A stretch of 64,000 bases of DNA from Tupaia tana (GCA_026018925.1 JAKSZU010000002.1:153014495-153078494); one strand, 5' to 3'. Positions 11,055-22,171 are shown, counted from the first letter of the stretch. The notes: generated by a model not told the origin, from the letters alone. Numbers and translations are program-made.

Positions 11055-11370
11055 GCCCAGTCTACCCATACTGGATAATTTACAAAGAATAGAGGTTTTT
11101 TTAACTCACAGTGTGAGAGGTCTAAGGTCAAGGAGTGGCATGTGCCAAGGGTCTTGTTGGTGGAGACTCTGCAGCGTCCTGAGGCCATGCAAGGAATCAC
11201 ATGGCAAGTTTCTGTGTGTCTGTCCCCTCTCTCCTTATAAACCCACTTGAATTCAATCAAGGGGCCCACACTGAAGACCTCTAATTCTAAACTGAAAGAC
11301 TCTAGCTGTTAATTCCATTATCATCTTAATAATACAACCAAATTTCAACACATGAATATTTGCGGGACAC
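11055..11370 (-). mobile_element. MaLR (MST/MLT1-type) LTR
   Basis: ACTGGATAATTTACAAAGAA followed by AGAGGTTTTTTTAACTCACAG and, further on, CACATGGCAAGT, CCTTATAAACCCAC and TTTCAACACATGAATATTTG. This is the antisense order of MST/MLT1-type mammalian apparent LTR retrotransposon LTRs. Confidence 0.6.
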
Positions 11371-11633
11371 ACTGGAACCATAGATCCAGCCTGCATCTCA
11401 GGCCTCTTAAATCAGAATCTGGAATAGAGATGTATGAGAAGGGAGTTTGGGGGAAACTGGCGCAGAGAGTCATCAAGCGGCTGAATATGAATATTTCATC
11501 TGCGCCTGCCCTACACTGTCATAAAAGAAAATCTTAATTCTCATAGCTATCGTGATGAATACTCAGAATTGATAGCTGAATATGAAAACGTGGCTATTTT
11601 ATTAATATTTTATTATTAAAAAATGCTAATAGG
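11371..11633. other. No recognisable feature
   Basis: AT-rich; its right end contains the target site of the next SINE. Confidence 0.5.
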
Positions 11634-11888
11634 GGGACCAGCAGTTGGCGTAATGGCTATCTCGCCAGACTCCCATGTAGTCGACCGCGGTTTGTGTCCC
11701 GGCTTAAACTCACACCGGGCACGTGTGCATGCGTGCCCAGGATCCTGAGAGGAGAATGGAGGAGAAGGGATTGCGGCATGGCCATCCCCTCTGGGGGGTT
11801 ATTTCTCGCTTTCTGTCTCTATGTCTCTCTCTGTCTGTCTGGTGAGCGCACGTGCCCTATAGCAAAAACCTCTCCAAAAAAAAAAGTA
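11634..11888 (+). repeat. Young tRNA-like SINE
   Basis: Full copy with head GGGGACCAGCAGTTGGCG and B-box GGTTTGTGTCCCGG, but about 12 bp (GACCCGGTGG region) are missing just after the B-box. The duplication ATGCTAATAG / GTGCTAGCAG flanks it imperfectly. Confidence 0.9.
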
Positions 11889-12339
11889 AAAAAAGTGCTA
11901 GCAGGAATATACATACAGAGAGTACTCCTCCCAAATCATTAGCATCACTTTTCTGGACTCAATTTCATAGAAATGAAAACAACATTTCTTTCTTGGATAA
12001 CACCCTGCATGTCAGCTGCAAAATTGGTTATTAGTGAGAGAACCTACAGCTCTGTAACTGACATTCCACTTTCAAAACTGTATTTAATGAATAAAAAATG
12101 ATAGGAAAAGCTTTTCCTGATGGGACTAATATAAGGCTTACATTAAAGTTTGGCAAATAAAAGTAATTTAATGTAACTGTTGTCAGTGACCTGTATTTTT
12201 GCCTTCTTGAATGAATTATAATATGCTCATTCAATTTTGTCTATCTAGCCTTAGAAAAAGATTAATAATGACCTATATGACCTAAGTTTGTTGCTTTATA
12301 CTTCTTTGAGCCTTGAGCCCTGTAAAGGGAGACGTGGTA
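11889..12339. other. AT-rich, no recognisable feature
   Basis: No supported ORF or repeat. Confidence 0.5.
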
Positions 12340-12880
12340 ATATCTGTTCCTCAACTCTCACAAGATTCACGTCTGTCACCTCCAAAACAAAAAGCAAATT
12401 AACAGGAGAAAATAATTTTAAAATGTGTTTAACCAAAGCTTTATGTAAATGGAGAAGTTTAGAAATGAAGACTAAAGGCCCAGGAATATCGTGGTTTTCT
12501 TAATGCTAAGTCTGATGAAAGAAGTGGCTAGTTGAGGAGAAGCACGCTTGGACAAAGGATGAGTACGACCTAATGGTAATCAACTGAGGGGAACTCAGCA
12601 AGGCCTGTCCAGATTCTGTTTTGTATCTGTGCGACATTTCTTTCCCCTGGTATCCATCACATGAGGGTCTTTCTGGAAGACCCTCGAGAAGGAGTTCAGA
12701 GTGACCTTGCTAGGGTTGATAGCTTGCTTCAGGGGAGGGAAATTTTAGTTTTATGATTTGCTTCAAGGGAGGAAAAGGATGAGAGAAAAGAGGCCAGAAG
12801 GTCAGAGTGACCTCACTTTTATATTCCTCCCAGTCTCCTTCAGCTCAAAATACGTAGCATGCTAAGGAACCATACTTGGG
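12340..12880 (-). mobile_element. Possible ERV LTR (tentative)
   Basis: AACAGGAGAAAATAATTTTAAAATGTGTTTAACC resembles AACAAGAGAAAAATGG-TTTGGTTAC of the better LTR at 26880-27350, in the same orientation. The rest is too diverged for certainty. Confidence 0.35.
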
Positions 12881-13635
12881 GATAGCATGTTCTGGGCCCT
12901 AATAGCCCAGACTTTTCTGCTATTAAAAGCAGCTATTTGTGGATATGATTCTGTCTACATGGAAGTACAAATGAATAGCTTTGTTTGCTGTTTGCAGTTT
13001 CTTATCTAGTGACGGGTATATACCCTAAAATTCAGGGGCATGAAAAAGAATCTCCCTGTAAGCAAACTTTAGTTAGACTCCTCTGTGCACTGGCTTTGAC
13101 CTTGACATCCTGTGTTTATCTCTGCGTTGCTAGTTTTAGGGAGTTGTATCATCCATTGTTTCATCACAGCCTGATAAAAATTCATTCGAAGCTAGTGATC
13201 ATGTACTTTACTTGTAAGAAGCCGAGCTTGGCTTTCTGAAACATTTCATGTGATCTCCCATTGGGCTAGGAAGAAAACATACATTTTATTAAAAAGATCT
13301 GTCTTAGTGGGAATGAGCTTCATCATGGACACCAGAAGGTTCGGATTGTTTGCCTGGCTACACTGGTAGCCAATCATGTAACCACTGCTTACTCACTTCA
13401 CCTCGGTCATCTCAGATGCTCAGGTTCTGACAGTAAAGGATTGACACTTCTGTTTGGTTCTACCATTCTCTGAATTTCTTTCTGGGATTTGAACTCAGTT
13501 ACAGGTGAATTTTTACTCCCTCTGCTGGTGGATGAAAGCGAACCGGTAATAAGTAAGAATGATTTGATTTTATGATATAATGCATTAATTTGGAGAACTA
13601 TGAGGTTTTGGATTTTTTTAAAGTGAGATCAAGGA
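12881..13635. other. No recognisable feature
   Basis: A plus frame of 84 codons at 12985-13239 has no family resemblance and no exon signals that I can support. Confidence 0.5.
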
Positions 13636-13639
13636 AACC

Positions 13640-13860
13640 AGATGATTAGCCATTATAATCAAGTACAAGATCTGGGATCAGAAAACCAGAGCTCAAACTT
13701 CATCCCAGGTCTGGGACCTAGTAAGTTTCACCCCTCTCCTCTGCAGAGGGGAAATGGAAATACTGACAGCACTATTCTGCTAATGCAGCACCATCAGCAC
13801 CGAGTCTAATTTTTGGAAAGTGCTCCATAATTGTAGCCTTCATTGTTGATATTTTGTGGG
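13640..13860 (+). repeat. MIR-like SINE (diverged)
   Basis: GATCAGAAAACCAGAGCTC, a GTCTGGGACCTAGTAAGTTTC segment in the place of the MIR core, GGGGAAATGGAAATACTGACAG, and GTGCTCCATAATTG near the end follow MIR order. Confidence 0.5.
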
Positions 13861-14055
13861 AGGCATATAACTGGAAAAGTGCCTTCAGATTTCAGCATCT
13901 ATATTAGCACCTAGAAAATATTTCATTTCGTAATAGCTATAATGATACGTAACAGAAATGCAAGAACTTTTTGCACAAGTCTAAGTCACACAACTTAGGT
14001 TGCAAAACTCTCATGTAAATGTATTGCTTGTTTGGAGAGGTTTATGTTGGCTTAT

Positions 14056-14575
14056 ACAGCAGCCTCCCCTTCTCTATAGGGGATGTGTTCCAAGACCCCA
14101 AGTAAATGCCTAAAATCATGGATAGTACCAAGCCCTATATAGACTATATTTTCCGTATACATACATACATGTCTATGATAGAGTTAAATTTATAAAATAA
14201 ATACAATAAAAGATGAACAACAATAACTAAGAATCAAATAGAGCAATCATAGTACTACACAATAAAAATTATGTGAACATCAGGGCCAGGTGGCAGCATG
14301 ACTGGCAGGACCTTCCTGAGCATGCTGGGCTCCTGTGAACTAGGTCAGCTGACATCGGGTGTGGACGGTGATGGGAAGACTCCGTTGGGGAGCTCCATCT
14401 TTTTCTCTCTCTTCAAGAAAGAAAGGAAGAAACTTACAAAAAGTTATATGAATGTGGTCTCTCCCTTAAAATATCTTATTGTACTATACTCATCTATTTT
14501 TAGATTTTGGCTGACTGTGGTAATAGAAACTACAGAAGGCGTAACTGTGGATAAGGGGCCTGCTGTAGCCTTATT
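14056..14575 (+). mobile_element. Tigger-like DNA transposon fragment, split by a SINE
   Basis: The ends TACAGCAGCCTCCCCTTCTC and GGATAAGGGGCCTGCTGTA form terminal inverted repeats next to TA, as in pogo/Tigger elements. The interior (GTTCCAAGACCCCAAG, CATGGATAGTACCAAGCCC, ATACATACATACATGTC) is typical of non-autonomous mammalian Tigger-type elements. A SINE at 14283-14440 interrupts it, with TTATGTGAACAT repeated as TTATATGAATGT. Confidence 0.7.
14283..14440 (+). repeat. SINE, second type, inside the Tigger-like element
   Basis: GGGCCAGGTGGCAGCATGAC, a short middle, GGGAAGACTCCGTTGGGGAG and TTTTTCTCTCTTCAAGAAAG. The end TCTCTCTTCAAGAAAGAAAGG marks a second SINE lineage also seen at 17095, 19213, 52228 and 58890. 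Confidence 0.65.
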
Positions 14576-14805
14576 GCTTCACTAAGGTAATAGTGTACAG
14601 CTTAGTTTATTTAAAATTCTTATTTATTTATTATTATTAATAAATGATAGTATTATTTGTCATAGAGAGCATGCACTTGCTGGAGAGAGTCAGAGAGAGG
14701 AAAAGTGAGAAATATTTCCCTGAGGGGATGGCTATTCTGCAATCCCTTCTATTCCATTCTCCTCTTGGGATTTTCAGCATGCCCAGTGTGGTTTTTTCTT
14801 GTTTT

Positions 14806-15059
14806 TGTTTTTTTTTTTGAGAGGTTTTTGCCATAGGGCACATGCACTCGCCAGACAGACAGAGAGAGACAGAGAGATAGAGAGCGAGAAATCACCCCCC
14901 AGGAGGGATGGCCACGCCACAATCGCTTCTCCTCTCGGGATCTTGGGCATGCACTCACACGTGCCTGGCATGAGTTTAAGCCACCTGGTCTGAGACTCGA
15001 ACCGTGGTCGACTACGTGGGAGTCCAGCGACATAGCCATTACGCTAGCTGCTGGTCCCC
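14806..15059 (-). repeat. Young tRNA-like SINE, inner copy 1
   Basis: T-run, GAGAGGTTTTTGCCATAGGG to ACGCTAGCTGCTGGTCCCCC. It lacks the sequence CCATTCTCCTC next to the AATCGCTTCTCCTC segment, a small deletion in the middle. Confidence 0.92.
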
Positions 15060-15066
15060 CCAGTGT

Positions 15067-15343
15067 TTTTTTTTTTTTTTTTTCCTTTTTTGGACAGGTT
15101 TTTGCTATAGGGCACGTGTGCTCGCCAGACAGAGAGAGAGAGACAGAGAGACAGAAAGCAGGAAATCACACCCCAGGGGGGATGTCCACGCCGCAATCCC
15201 TTCTCCTCCATTCTCCTCCCAGGATCTTGGGCACGCACGCACACGCACCAGGCGTGAGTTTAAGCCACCGGGTCCGGGATGCGAACCACGGTCGACTACG
15301 TGGGAGTCCAGCGACATAGCCATTACGCTAACTGCTGGTCCCC
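15067..15343 (-). repeat. Young tRNA-like SINE, inner copy 2
   Basis: T-run, GACAGGTTTTTGCTATAGGG to GCTAACTGCTGGTCCCCC. Nearly intact and CpG-rich. It lies head-to-tail with inner copy 1, separated only by the duplicated target. Confidence 0.93.
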
Positions 15344-15468
15344 CCCCCCCCAAGTGTGTTTTTTAAGCTGGGCTTGAACTGTGGAGTTGACCATGTGGGA
15401 TCCATCAACTTAACCATGCCACCTGCTGACCCAGCTTAGGTTATTTTTGCTTCAAAAATTTGAATGAG

Positions 15469-15720
15469 GGACCAGCAGTTAGCGTAATGGGTATGTCGCT
15501 GGACTCCCACGTAGTTGACCGCGGTTCGCGTCCCAGACCCGGTGGCTTATAACTCACTCTGGGCGCTTGTGCGTGCGTGCCCAAGATCCCAAGAGAAGGG
15601 AGGAGAAGGGATTGTGGCGTGGCCATCCCCCCTGGGGGGTGATTTCTCGCTTTCTGTCTCTCTGTCTGTCTCTGTCTGGTGAGCGCATGAGCCCTATACC
15701 AAAAAAAAAACTCTCAAAAA
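15469..15720 (+). repeat. Young tRNA-like SINE
   Basis: Full copy from GGGACCAGCAGTTAGCGTAATGG to CCCTATACC and A tail. The target TTGAATGA is repeated at both ends. Confidence 0.93.
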
Positions 15721-15954
15721 AATTTTTTTTGAATGAAAATCTTTAGGCCATAGATTTTTTTCTTTTGCAATATGCTTGTTTAAACATGCATATTCCCATA
15801 TGCTTTTGACATACATTTTCTTCTGCAGTTAAAAAAATTTAATTTTGATTATAGCACAACTTTTCAATGTCTTAAAACATGCTTCAGATGAATAGATTCT
15901 AACATCTGTTGCATTATTGTATAAACAACTTCAATGATTTAATTCACCCATAAT

Positions 15955-17000
15955 TGTAAACCATCAGTTTATTTTTAATTTTTAACTTTTCCATCATGGA
16001 ACTTTCAAACATACCCAGCGGAAGAGAGAATAATCTAATGAGCTACCGGTGATCCATCATCCAGCTTCGTTTGCACCATTGACCACTTTTGTTTAAAATG
16101 TTTCCCTCTCTACTCTTCCTCCCTGCCCCAGATTAGTTTAAAACAAATTCTAGATACCATATTATCTCACCCAGAGTACTCCAATATATATTTCTAAAGT
16201 ATAAGGATACTTTTGGAGAGGTTTTTTTTTTTTTTTCTATAGGGCATGTGCGCTCTCCAAACAGGCAGAGAGAGACAGAGAGACAGAAAGCGAGAAATCA
16301 CCCCCCAGGGAGGATGACCACACCGCAATCCCTTCTCCTTCGTTCTTCTCTTGATATCTTGGGCACACATGCACACACGCCCGGCGTGAATTTTAAGCCA
16401 CTAGGTCTGGGACGTGAACCACGATCAACTACATGGGAGTCCAGCAATATAGCCATTACACTAACTGCTGGTCCCAGGATACTTTCTTTAACATAAACAC
16501 ATTGCACCAAAAATGAATAATGTTAATACCATCAACACATATACTTAATATAGTTAAAATAAATAATGGTAATACAATCAGATATCTTACTAATGTTCAC
16601 ATTTTCTCACTTTTCATGTTTGTTTAATAATTGATTGGTTTGCATCATTGCTGGAAATAAAAGCTATGCATCATATTGCTTGAAATATATCAAGTCTCAC
16701 TAATTTATAGTTCACCTAACTCTTTCCTTGCCATTTGTTGAAGAAATCCAATTATTTATCCTATAGAATTCCTCAGTTCTAGATTTTGTTGATTATATCC
16801 CCTTTATCATCTTTAATTTTCCTTTATCATCTTTTTTTTTAAACCCTGTTATTAGATTGAAGGCCTTGATCAGATTCAGGCTCCATTTTTCTTTTCTTTT
16901 TGGTATGTACACTTCATAGGTGGTATTGTTTCTTTCTGGGTTGTGAATATTGCCAGATTCTGGTTCCGTTTACTTTTTATTCAAGTTTAGCAGATGGTCA
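15955..17000. repeat. Ancient L1M-type 3' region
   Basis: The ordered motifs CATGGAACTTTCAAACATAC, CCCCAGATTAGTTTAAAACA, TATATTTCTAAAGTATAAGG, GTTGAAGAAATCCAATTATT, CTTGATCAGATTCAGGCTCC and ACACTTCATAGGTGGTATTG are those of the long 3' non-coding region of old mammalian L1 (L1M) elements. A SINE at 16214-16475 splits it. Subfamily and strand need alignment. Confidence 0.65.
16214..16475 (-). repeat. tRNA-like SINE with 10-bp TSD
   Basis: Full minus copy inserted in the old L1. AGGATACTTT flanks it at 16204-16213 and 16476-16485. Some CpGs have decayed, so it is slightly older than the freshest copies. Confidence 0.94.
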
Positions 17001-17094
17001 CTTGTTACAAGCTCACTCTTAGCCTAACCTCGAGTACACAGGAAAAGTGCTCATTTCCAGTTATTATAATATCACGTTTAAGAGGATCACTTAG

Positions 17095-17325
17095 GGGCAA
17101 GATGGTGCCCAGCAGTAAAATAGTACAGTTGCTCTACAAAGCAGTGAGAAATCGCATGCGGAGGTTCCTGGTTCAAGTCTGGAGACTTTCCTGAGTATAC
17201 CAGGCACGTGTTTACATATGACACAGGGCTGGCCGGAGACTGGGGACGGATCGTATGGTGAAGCTCTTGTTGGGGTGCTAAATCTGTTTCTCTCTTTCTC
17301 ACTTGTGGAGGAAAGAAATAAGGTA
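17095..17325 (+). repeat. SINE, second type
   Basis: GGCAAGATGGTGCCCAGCAG start, B-box-like GGTTCAAGTCTGG, CTCTTGTTGGGGTGCT and TTTCTCTCTTTCTCACTTGT end. The longer head and different 3' end separate it from the main type. Confidence 0.65.
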
Positions 17326-17329
17326 AAAA

Positions 17330-17333
<4 letters not shown>

Positions 17334-17380
<47 letters not shown>
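17334..17380. repeat. (TA)n microsatellite
   Basis: About 23 TA units directly after the SINE tail, probably grown from it. Confidence 0.95.
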
Positions 17381-17384
<4 letters not shown>

Positions 17385-18216
17385 GTATAATCATTTAAGA
17401 GGTTCTCTAAAATTGTTATTTTACTGAATTGTGTTTTTTATAAATTATATTTTTTCTTACAGCAAAATATTATATAACGTTTTTACCCACACACTTTGAA
17501 ATGCAACACTGTTTATTTACTATTGTCCAGAAAAATACTTATGTTTCCTCTAATATCTTGTCATTTTCTGTATCAGGTCCTTATTTTTCCCTGAGAGTGT
17601 CCACACTGTTATATTGTAACTTTGGTTTCCATCACATATCAAAATTATGTATGCACTATCTGTCTCTAGACCTGCTGTAGTATGAGGCCAGTAATGTTTG
17701 CTGTTATATAAAGATGGCTTTGAAAAGATGAAACGATAACAATACCAACTATTTCCATTATCCTCTTACATTGATGCAATTTACACATTTATTTATATGA
17801 GCCACCATCTAAAAGGGAACGTGGAAATACCTGGCTTTGAGAAAAAGATCATGTACCATAGTTAATGGAGCGTTGGGAGACTATGAAGAAGGAGAATAAC
17901 GAAGACGAGGAAGACATGTCTGGCTATGAGAATAAGAGTACTTGGTGTTTGTCCAGTGTTGTCCTTCAGTTCTTAATAGGTTAATGAGGACTTTTCCCAG
18001 TCATATTAAATATGTTTTATGTAGAAAATAAAATTACAAAGATAACATGAACATGGATGCAATAAGGCAATTGCAAAATCACTTTCAAGTTCACTACCTT
18101 AATCTTATTTATTTGAAAGATGTTTCAGCTTAGTGATGCATTTCTATTCAGTAATTTTTATATTTATTAACTTACATGGCCACAAATACACGACTGCCTT
18201 CTTAGAAAGTAGTTTA
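17381..18216. other. AT-rich, no recognisable feature
   Basis: No repeat or exon that I can support. Confidence 0.5.
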
Positions 18217-18460
18217 GGGGGAGCCGCAGCCTGTGGTGTGGTGATTAAGGCAGCTGGATCCCACGAGGCTGGCTATGTGGTCCAAGTCTCAGACTGTGGC
18301 TTGAAAAACATGCTGAACACAAGTGCTTGCATTCCTAAAATCCTGAGAGGAAGGAGAGATGGAGAAGGGACTGTGGCATGACCGTTCTCCACGGTAAGTG
18401 CTTTCTCACTTTCCCTATTTCCCTCTGTGTGCTCACTGGCAAAATGAAAAACAAAGAAAA
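18217..18460 (+). repeat. tRNA-like SINE, older subfamily
   Basis: GGGGGAGCCGCAGCCTGTGG head with GTGGTGATTAAGGCAGCTGG, CCAAGTCTCAGACTG, and a tail ending in AAAAACAAAGAAAAG, which then served as target for the next SINE. Confidence 0.8.
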
Positions 18461-18463
18461 GAG

Positions 18464-18721
18464 GGAACCAGTAGTTAGCGTAATGGCTATGTCGCTGGAC
18501 TTCCACGTAGTCGACCGTGGTTCGCGTCCCGGACCCGGTGGCTTAAACTCACGCCGGGTGCGTGTGCATGCGTGCCCAAGATCCCGAGAGGAGAATGGAG
18601 GAGAAGGGATTGCGGCGTGACCATCCCCCGGGGGTGATTTCTCGCTTTCTGTCTCTATGTCTCTCTCTGTCTGGGGAGCGCACACGCCCTATAGCAAAAA
18701 CCTCTCCAAAAAACCCCCAAA
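18464..18721 (+). repeat. Young tRNA-like SINE with TSD
   Basis: Full copy, CpG-rich, with one 4-bp contraction in the pyrimidine tract. AACAAAGAAAAG is duplicated at its ends. Confidence 0.93.
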
Positions 18722-18735
18722 AAAACAAAGAAAAG

Positions 18736-18800
18736 AAAGAAAGGAAGGAAGGAAGGAAGGAAGGAAGGAAGGAAGGAAGGAAGGAAGGAAGGAAGAGAAA
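18736..18800. repeat. (GGAA)n microsatellite
   Basis: About 13 AAGG units immediately after the duplicated AAAGAAAAG target, a likely expansion of the SINE 3' junction. Confidence 0.95.
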
Positions 18801-19212
18801 GAAACTAGTTTTAGGGTCTGAGATTTAGATTCAGAAAGTTTAGTGGGGTGTGCTCTTGAGATAAACATCTTTCATGGGATTCAGGTCATGCCACCCCAAA
18901 ATATGGCACCCTTTATTTGAAGTCAAAGGAATTTGAGAAATGGAAAGAAGGCCTCTGACCTGTCCCCATCCTTCTTTCCTGAAGCAAGTTACAAGGCCTT
19001 CTTGTGAGAAGTGCCCTCTTTATACTGGTGGAAAGAAACAACTTTATCTGCAAAGACAGAAGGATGCTGAGAAGATTCTGGATGAAGAGGCCTTGCTAAC
19101 TTTCCTCCACCTTACTGCTCTTAGTTCAAACTCTTTTGTCTTATCACACTTGTTAAAAAAAAAAATAGAAAAGCAACAACAAAAAACTTTTTACTCTCAT
19201 CAAACCTAGCAT
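18801..19212. other. No recognisable feature
   Basis: A plus frame of 89 codons at 18940-19209 has no recognised similarity. Confidence 0.45.
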
Positions 19213-19440
19213 AAAAACAATCATGTTCAGTTGTAGTCACAATGGTATAGCTGGTAGGACACTGCTGATCCCGAAGCCAAATGTTAAAGCTTGGTGCCCC
19301 AACCTGAAATTGCCGGGCACACTCACGGGCACATCCATGTTTCTCGCTTGCTGGAAGGCTGGAGAGGAAGAGACTGTGGCATGGTGAGACCCTGTTGAGG
19401 ATACCTGTCTTTTTCTCTCTGATGAAAGAAAGAAACATAA
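19213..19440 (+). repeat. SINE, second type
   Basis: TATAGCTGGTAGGACACTGC, GTGAGACCCTGTTGAGGATACC and the end TTTCTCTCTGATGAAAGAAAG identify the second lineage. Confidence 0.6.
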
Positions 19441-19461
19441 AAAAAAGAAAAAAAAGACACA

Positions 19462-19706
19462 GCCAGCCAACGATGAGGTGGTTAAGGGAGCTGGATCTCA
19501 CATGACTGACTGTGTGGTTCAAGTCCTGGACCTGGCAGTTTGAAAAATGTTAGATACATGTGCATATACATCAAGATCCTGAGAGAAGCATGAGGAAGAA
19601 GAAGATTGTGGCATGGCCATTTCGCATGGAGTGTGGGGAGTGCTTTCCCATTTTCCCCCCTCTCTCACTCTTTCACTCTGGAAAGCACATGCAAAACAAA
19701 AAAAAG
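19462..19706 (+). repeat. tRNA-like SINE, older subfamily
   Basis: CAGCCAGCCAACGATGAGGTGGTTAAGG head, GGTTCAAGTCCTGGACC, pyrimidine tract and A-rich tail. Confidence 0.8.
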
Positions 19707-20017
19707 AAGATGAAAAGTCAAAATAAGACAATGATCATTGCTTCGAGTCTTTATTTCCTTATGAAAGCTGCATGCCATAAAAAACTTATATTAATCACAT
19801 TGTATACTTTTCTCCTGTTAAGCTTCTTTTTGATATGGGAGTCCCAGACAAGAACTTAGGGTAGTTGGAAAGATGATTTCTTTCCCTAGATCTTTTGGAG
19901 ACTGAAGAAAGCAGGATTAGACCCATTACCTTCTCAGCAGCTATGGGAATTAGTGCTGGAGGTGAGGGCTGACATTTCTTCCACAATTTTATTGCTTTTT
20001 TTTTTAAAGGAAAATAT

Positions 20018-20248
20018 CGGGACCAGCAAGTGGCATGGTGGTTAAGGCCCTGGACTGCCACATTTGCGTCCTGGATTTGTCAGCTTGAAAAATCACACCA
20101 GGCACGTGTGCATGCAAGGCCAAAATCCAGAATGGAGAATGGAGGAGAAAGGATTGCAGCATGGCCATCGGGGGTGATTTCTCATTCTCTCTCTCTCTTC
20201 AGTGTGCACATGTGCTCGATAGTAAAGCCTTTAAGAAAAGGAAAAGGT
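20018..20248 (+). repeat. tRNA-like SINE, older subfamily
   Basis: GGGACCAGCAAGTGGCATGGTGGTTAAGG head. The anticodon-loop region and B-box are partly deleted (CCACATTTGCGTCCTGG); the tail is GATAGTAAAGCC. Confidence 0.8.
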
Positions 20249-20358
20249 TGAATTTCACTATTTCTGTTTCTTTTATTTCTGTATTCATAACTAAATTATC
20301 CTTTTAAAAGCACACATATTGTGTTTCAGTTGTGACCCTTAAGACACCGCACAATTTT

Positions 20359-21386
20359 TTTATTTTTATTATCATCATAATCTTTTTTATATTACATTGG
20401 ATTACACATAACGTTACAGTGTGTTACATTGCTTTTTTTTTTTTTCTTTTTCTTTTTTTGGAGAGGTTTTTGCTATAGGGCGCGTGCGCTCGCCAGACAG
20501 ACAGAGAGAGACAGAGAGATAGAAAGCAGGAAATCACCCCCCAGGGGGGATGGCCACGCCGCAATCCCTTCTCCTCCATTCTCCTCTCGGGATCTTGGGC
20601 ACGCACGCACACGCGCCCGGCGTGAGTTTAAGCCGCCGGGTCCGGGACTCGAACCGTGATCGATTACGTGGGAGTCCAGCGACATAGCCATTACGCTAAC
20701 TGCTGGTCCCACGTTGCTTTTTCAAAAGGGAATACCATGCATGTCAGTCAATACAGAGACATTAATCTCCCCACTTTATCATTCAATATCTTTTCTATGA
20801 TTTTCCCAATCATTATTATTATTATTCTAATTATTTTTTAAAACAGTTAATCACTATTTCTCATTTTGCTTGTAAAAAGACTTTACCCATCATGAAATAC
20901 TTCTCAGACCAATCCAGTTGAGAATATTATACATGTCATCATCAACAGGTAATAAGCCATATCTGTTTCTCACTAACGTTTTGCCTCTCTATTGTTCTCT
21001 TGCTATCTTTCTCTATCCTCTTCTCTTCACCCCCCCATTCCACACTGTCCTATTCTCGTTAAGTATTTTCACTGCTTTTATGTCCTCCAATTTTTCGCTC
21101 TCTACCATAGAGTGCGGATAGTCGGTATATATTGAGTGGATACATACAATATCTTTCTTTCATAGCCTGGCTTACTTCACTCAGCAATAGATCCTCCATA
21201 TCTGACCACTTTCTATCAAATGCCAGGGTCTTGTTATTTTTTATGGTTGAGTAGTATTCCATAGAGTATATATACCACACTTTTCCAATCCATTCATCAG
21301 TTTGTGGACATTTAGGTTGGTTCCATGTCTTGGCAATTGTGAATAATGCTGCAATAAACATTGATGTGCAAGCACTTTTCTGACTG
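20359..21386 (-). mobile_element. 5'-truncated L1 (ORF2 end plus 3' UTR)
   Basis: The minus strand encodes the L1 ORF2p C-terminus and then a 3' UTR ending in an A-rich stretch. GACACCGCACAATTTT (20343-20358) and GACATTGCACAATTTT (21387-21402) form a 16-bp TSD with two mismatches, which fixes both ends. A young SINE sits inside the 3' UTR. Confidence 0.92.
20430..20710 (-). repeat. Young tRNA-like SINE inside the L1 3' UTR
   Basis: One of the best-preserved copies: GAGAGGTTTTTGCTATAGGG, GCGCGTGCGCTCGCC, CCCCGGCGTG-type middle and CTAACTGCTGGTCCC. ACATTGCTTTTT / ACGTTGCTTTTT flank it. Confidence 0.95.
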
Positions 21387-21391
21387 GACAT
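21059..21391 (-). pseudogene. L1 ORF2p C-terminal fragment
   Basis: 110 codons open. The residues TIAKTWNQPKCPQ, SMEYYSTIKNNK and LLLSEVSQAMKERY match the conserved C-terminal segment of mammalian L1 ORF2p (reverse transcriptase/endonuclease protein). The N-terminal domains are lost by 5' truncation, so it cannot be functional. Confidence 0.92.
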
Positions 21392-21589
21392 TGCACAATT
21401 TTAAACCAATAAGAAATGATAAATTCTAACTACCATCTCTTACTTTGGTCCCAAAATACATTCACATGTCTGAGAAAATTAATTTAAAAAGAAGAGGAGA
21501 AATTCAAATAGATATCAGGTAATGTTTCACTTAACCAAAAATTATAGTCAGTCACGTTTCAACTAGATTTATTTATTTTATATAGAGGG

Positions 21590-21838
21590 TTGTTTTTTTT
21601 TTTTTTTTTTTTTGCTATAGGGTGTCTGCACTCACTAGAGAGACAGAGACAGAAAATGAGAAATCACCCCCCCCCAACAGTAATGGCCATGCCTCAATCC
21701 CTTCTCCTCCATTCTCTTCTTGAGATTTTGGATATGCACGCGCACATGCCCCGCATGAGTCGCTGGGTCCGTGATTTGAACTGCGGTCGACAACATGGGA
21801 ATCCAGTGATGTAACCAGTATGTCATCTGCTGGTCCCT
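21590..21838 (-). repeat. tRNA-like SINE
   Basis: T20 run, GCTATAGGGTGTCTGCACTC, a C8 run in the stem that is normally CCCCCCAGG, and head ending ATCTGCTGGTCCC. The repeated T and C runs suggest slippage. Confidence 0.9.
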
Positions 21839-22130
21839 CAAACAAATTTCTTATTGTGGGTCACATTTTCCTTTTCTCATGGGAAGAAAAAGGGGAGCCT
21901 TAGGTAAGTGTATGTAGTCTAGTCACCAGGGACTCTTCACATCATTTTGAAGGAGGGGCTTTGCTGGAGATGTATGAATGACATGTATGTGACCACTCAG
22001 GTAGCTGGAGTCTAAGGAGGTCGCAGTGCTCTCATACCTTCTAATGATGTGGGCCATCTATTATCTCTGAATTTGATTTCTCTGGCTATTTTTCTTTCTT
22101 TCCAATGGAAGAAGACTCCAGTGTTCTTTT
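21839..22130. other. No recognisable feature
   Basis: Nothing supported. Confidence 0.5.
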
Positions 22131-22133
22131 AAT

Positions 22134-22135
<2 letters not shown>

Positions 22136-22168
<33 letters not shown>
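22136..22168. repeat. Poly-T run
   Basis: About 32 consecutive T with no SINE attached on either side; possibly the remnant tail of an older minus-strand retroposon. Confidence 0.9.

Positions 22169-22171
<3 letters not shown>

Larger units (their letters stand above)
14640..15436 (-). repeat. Old SINE carrying two younger SINEs
   Basis: The tail and middle of an old minus-strand SINE run from 14640 to about 14795, and its head is at 15352-15436 (AAGCTGGGCTTGAACTGTGG to CCACCTGCTGACCC). Two young copies lie between. The target sequence AGTGTGGTTTTTT recurs at 14784, 15062 and 15353, so both inserts used the same short site. Confidence 0.85.

Noticed and set aside
14640-15720. CRISPR-like regular repeats
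   Set aside because: The repeats are about 260-bp SINEs of varying divergence in a mammalian genome, without short direct repeats and unique spacers.
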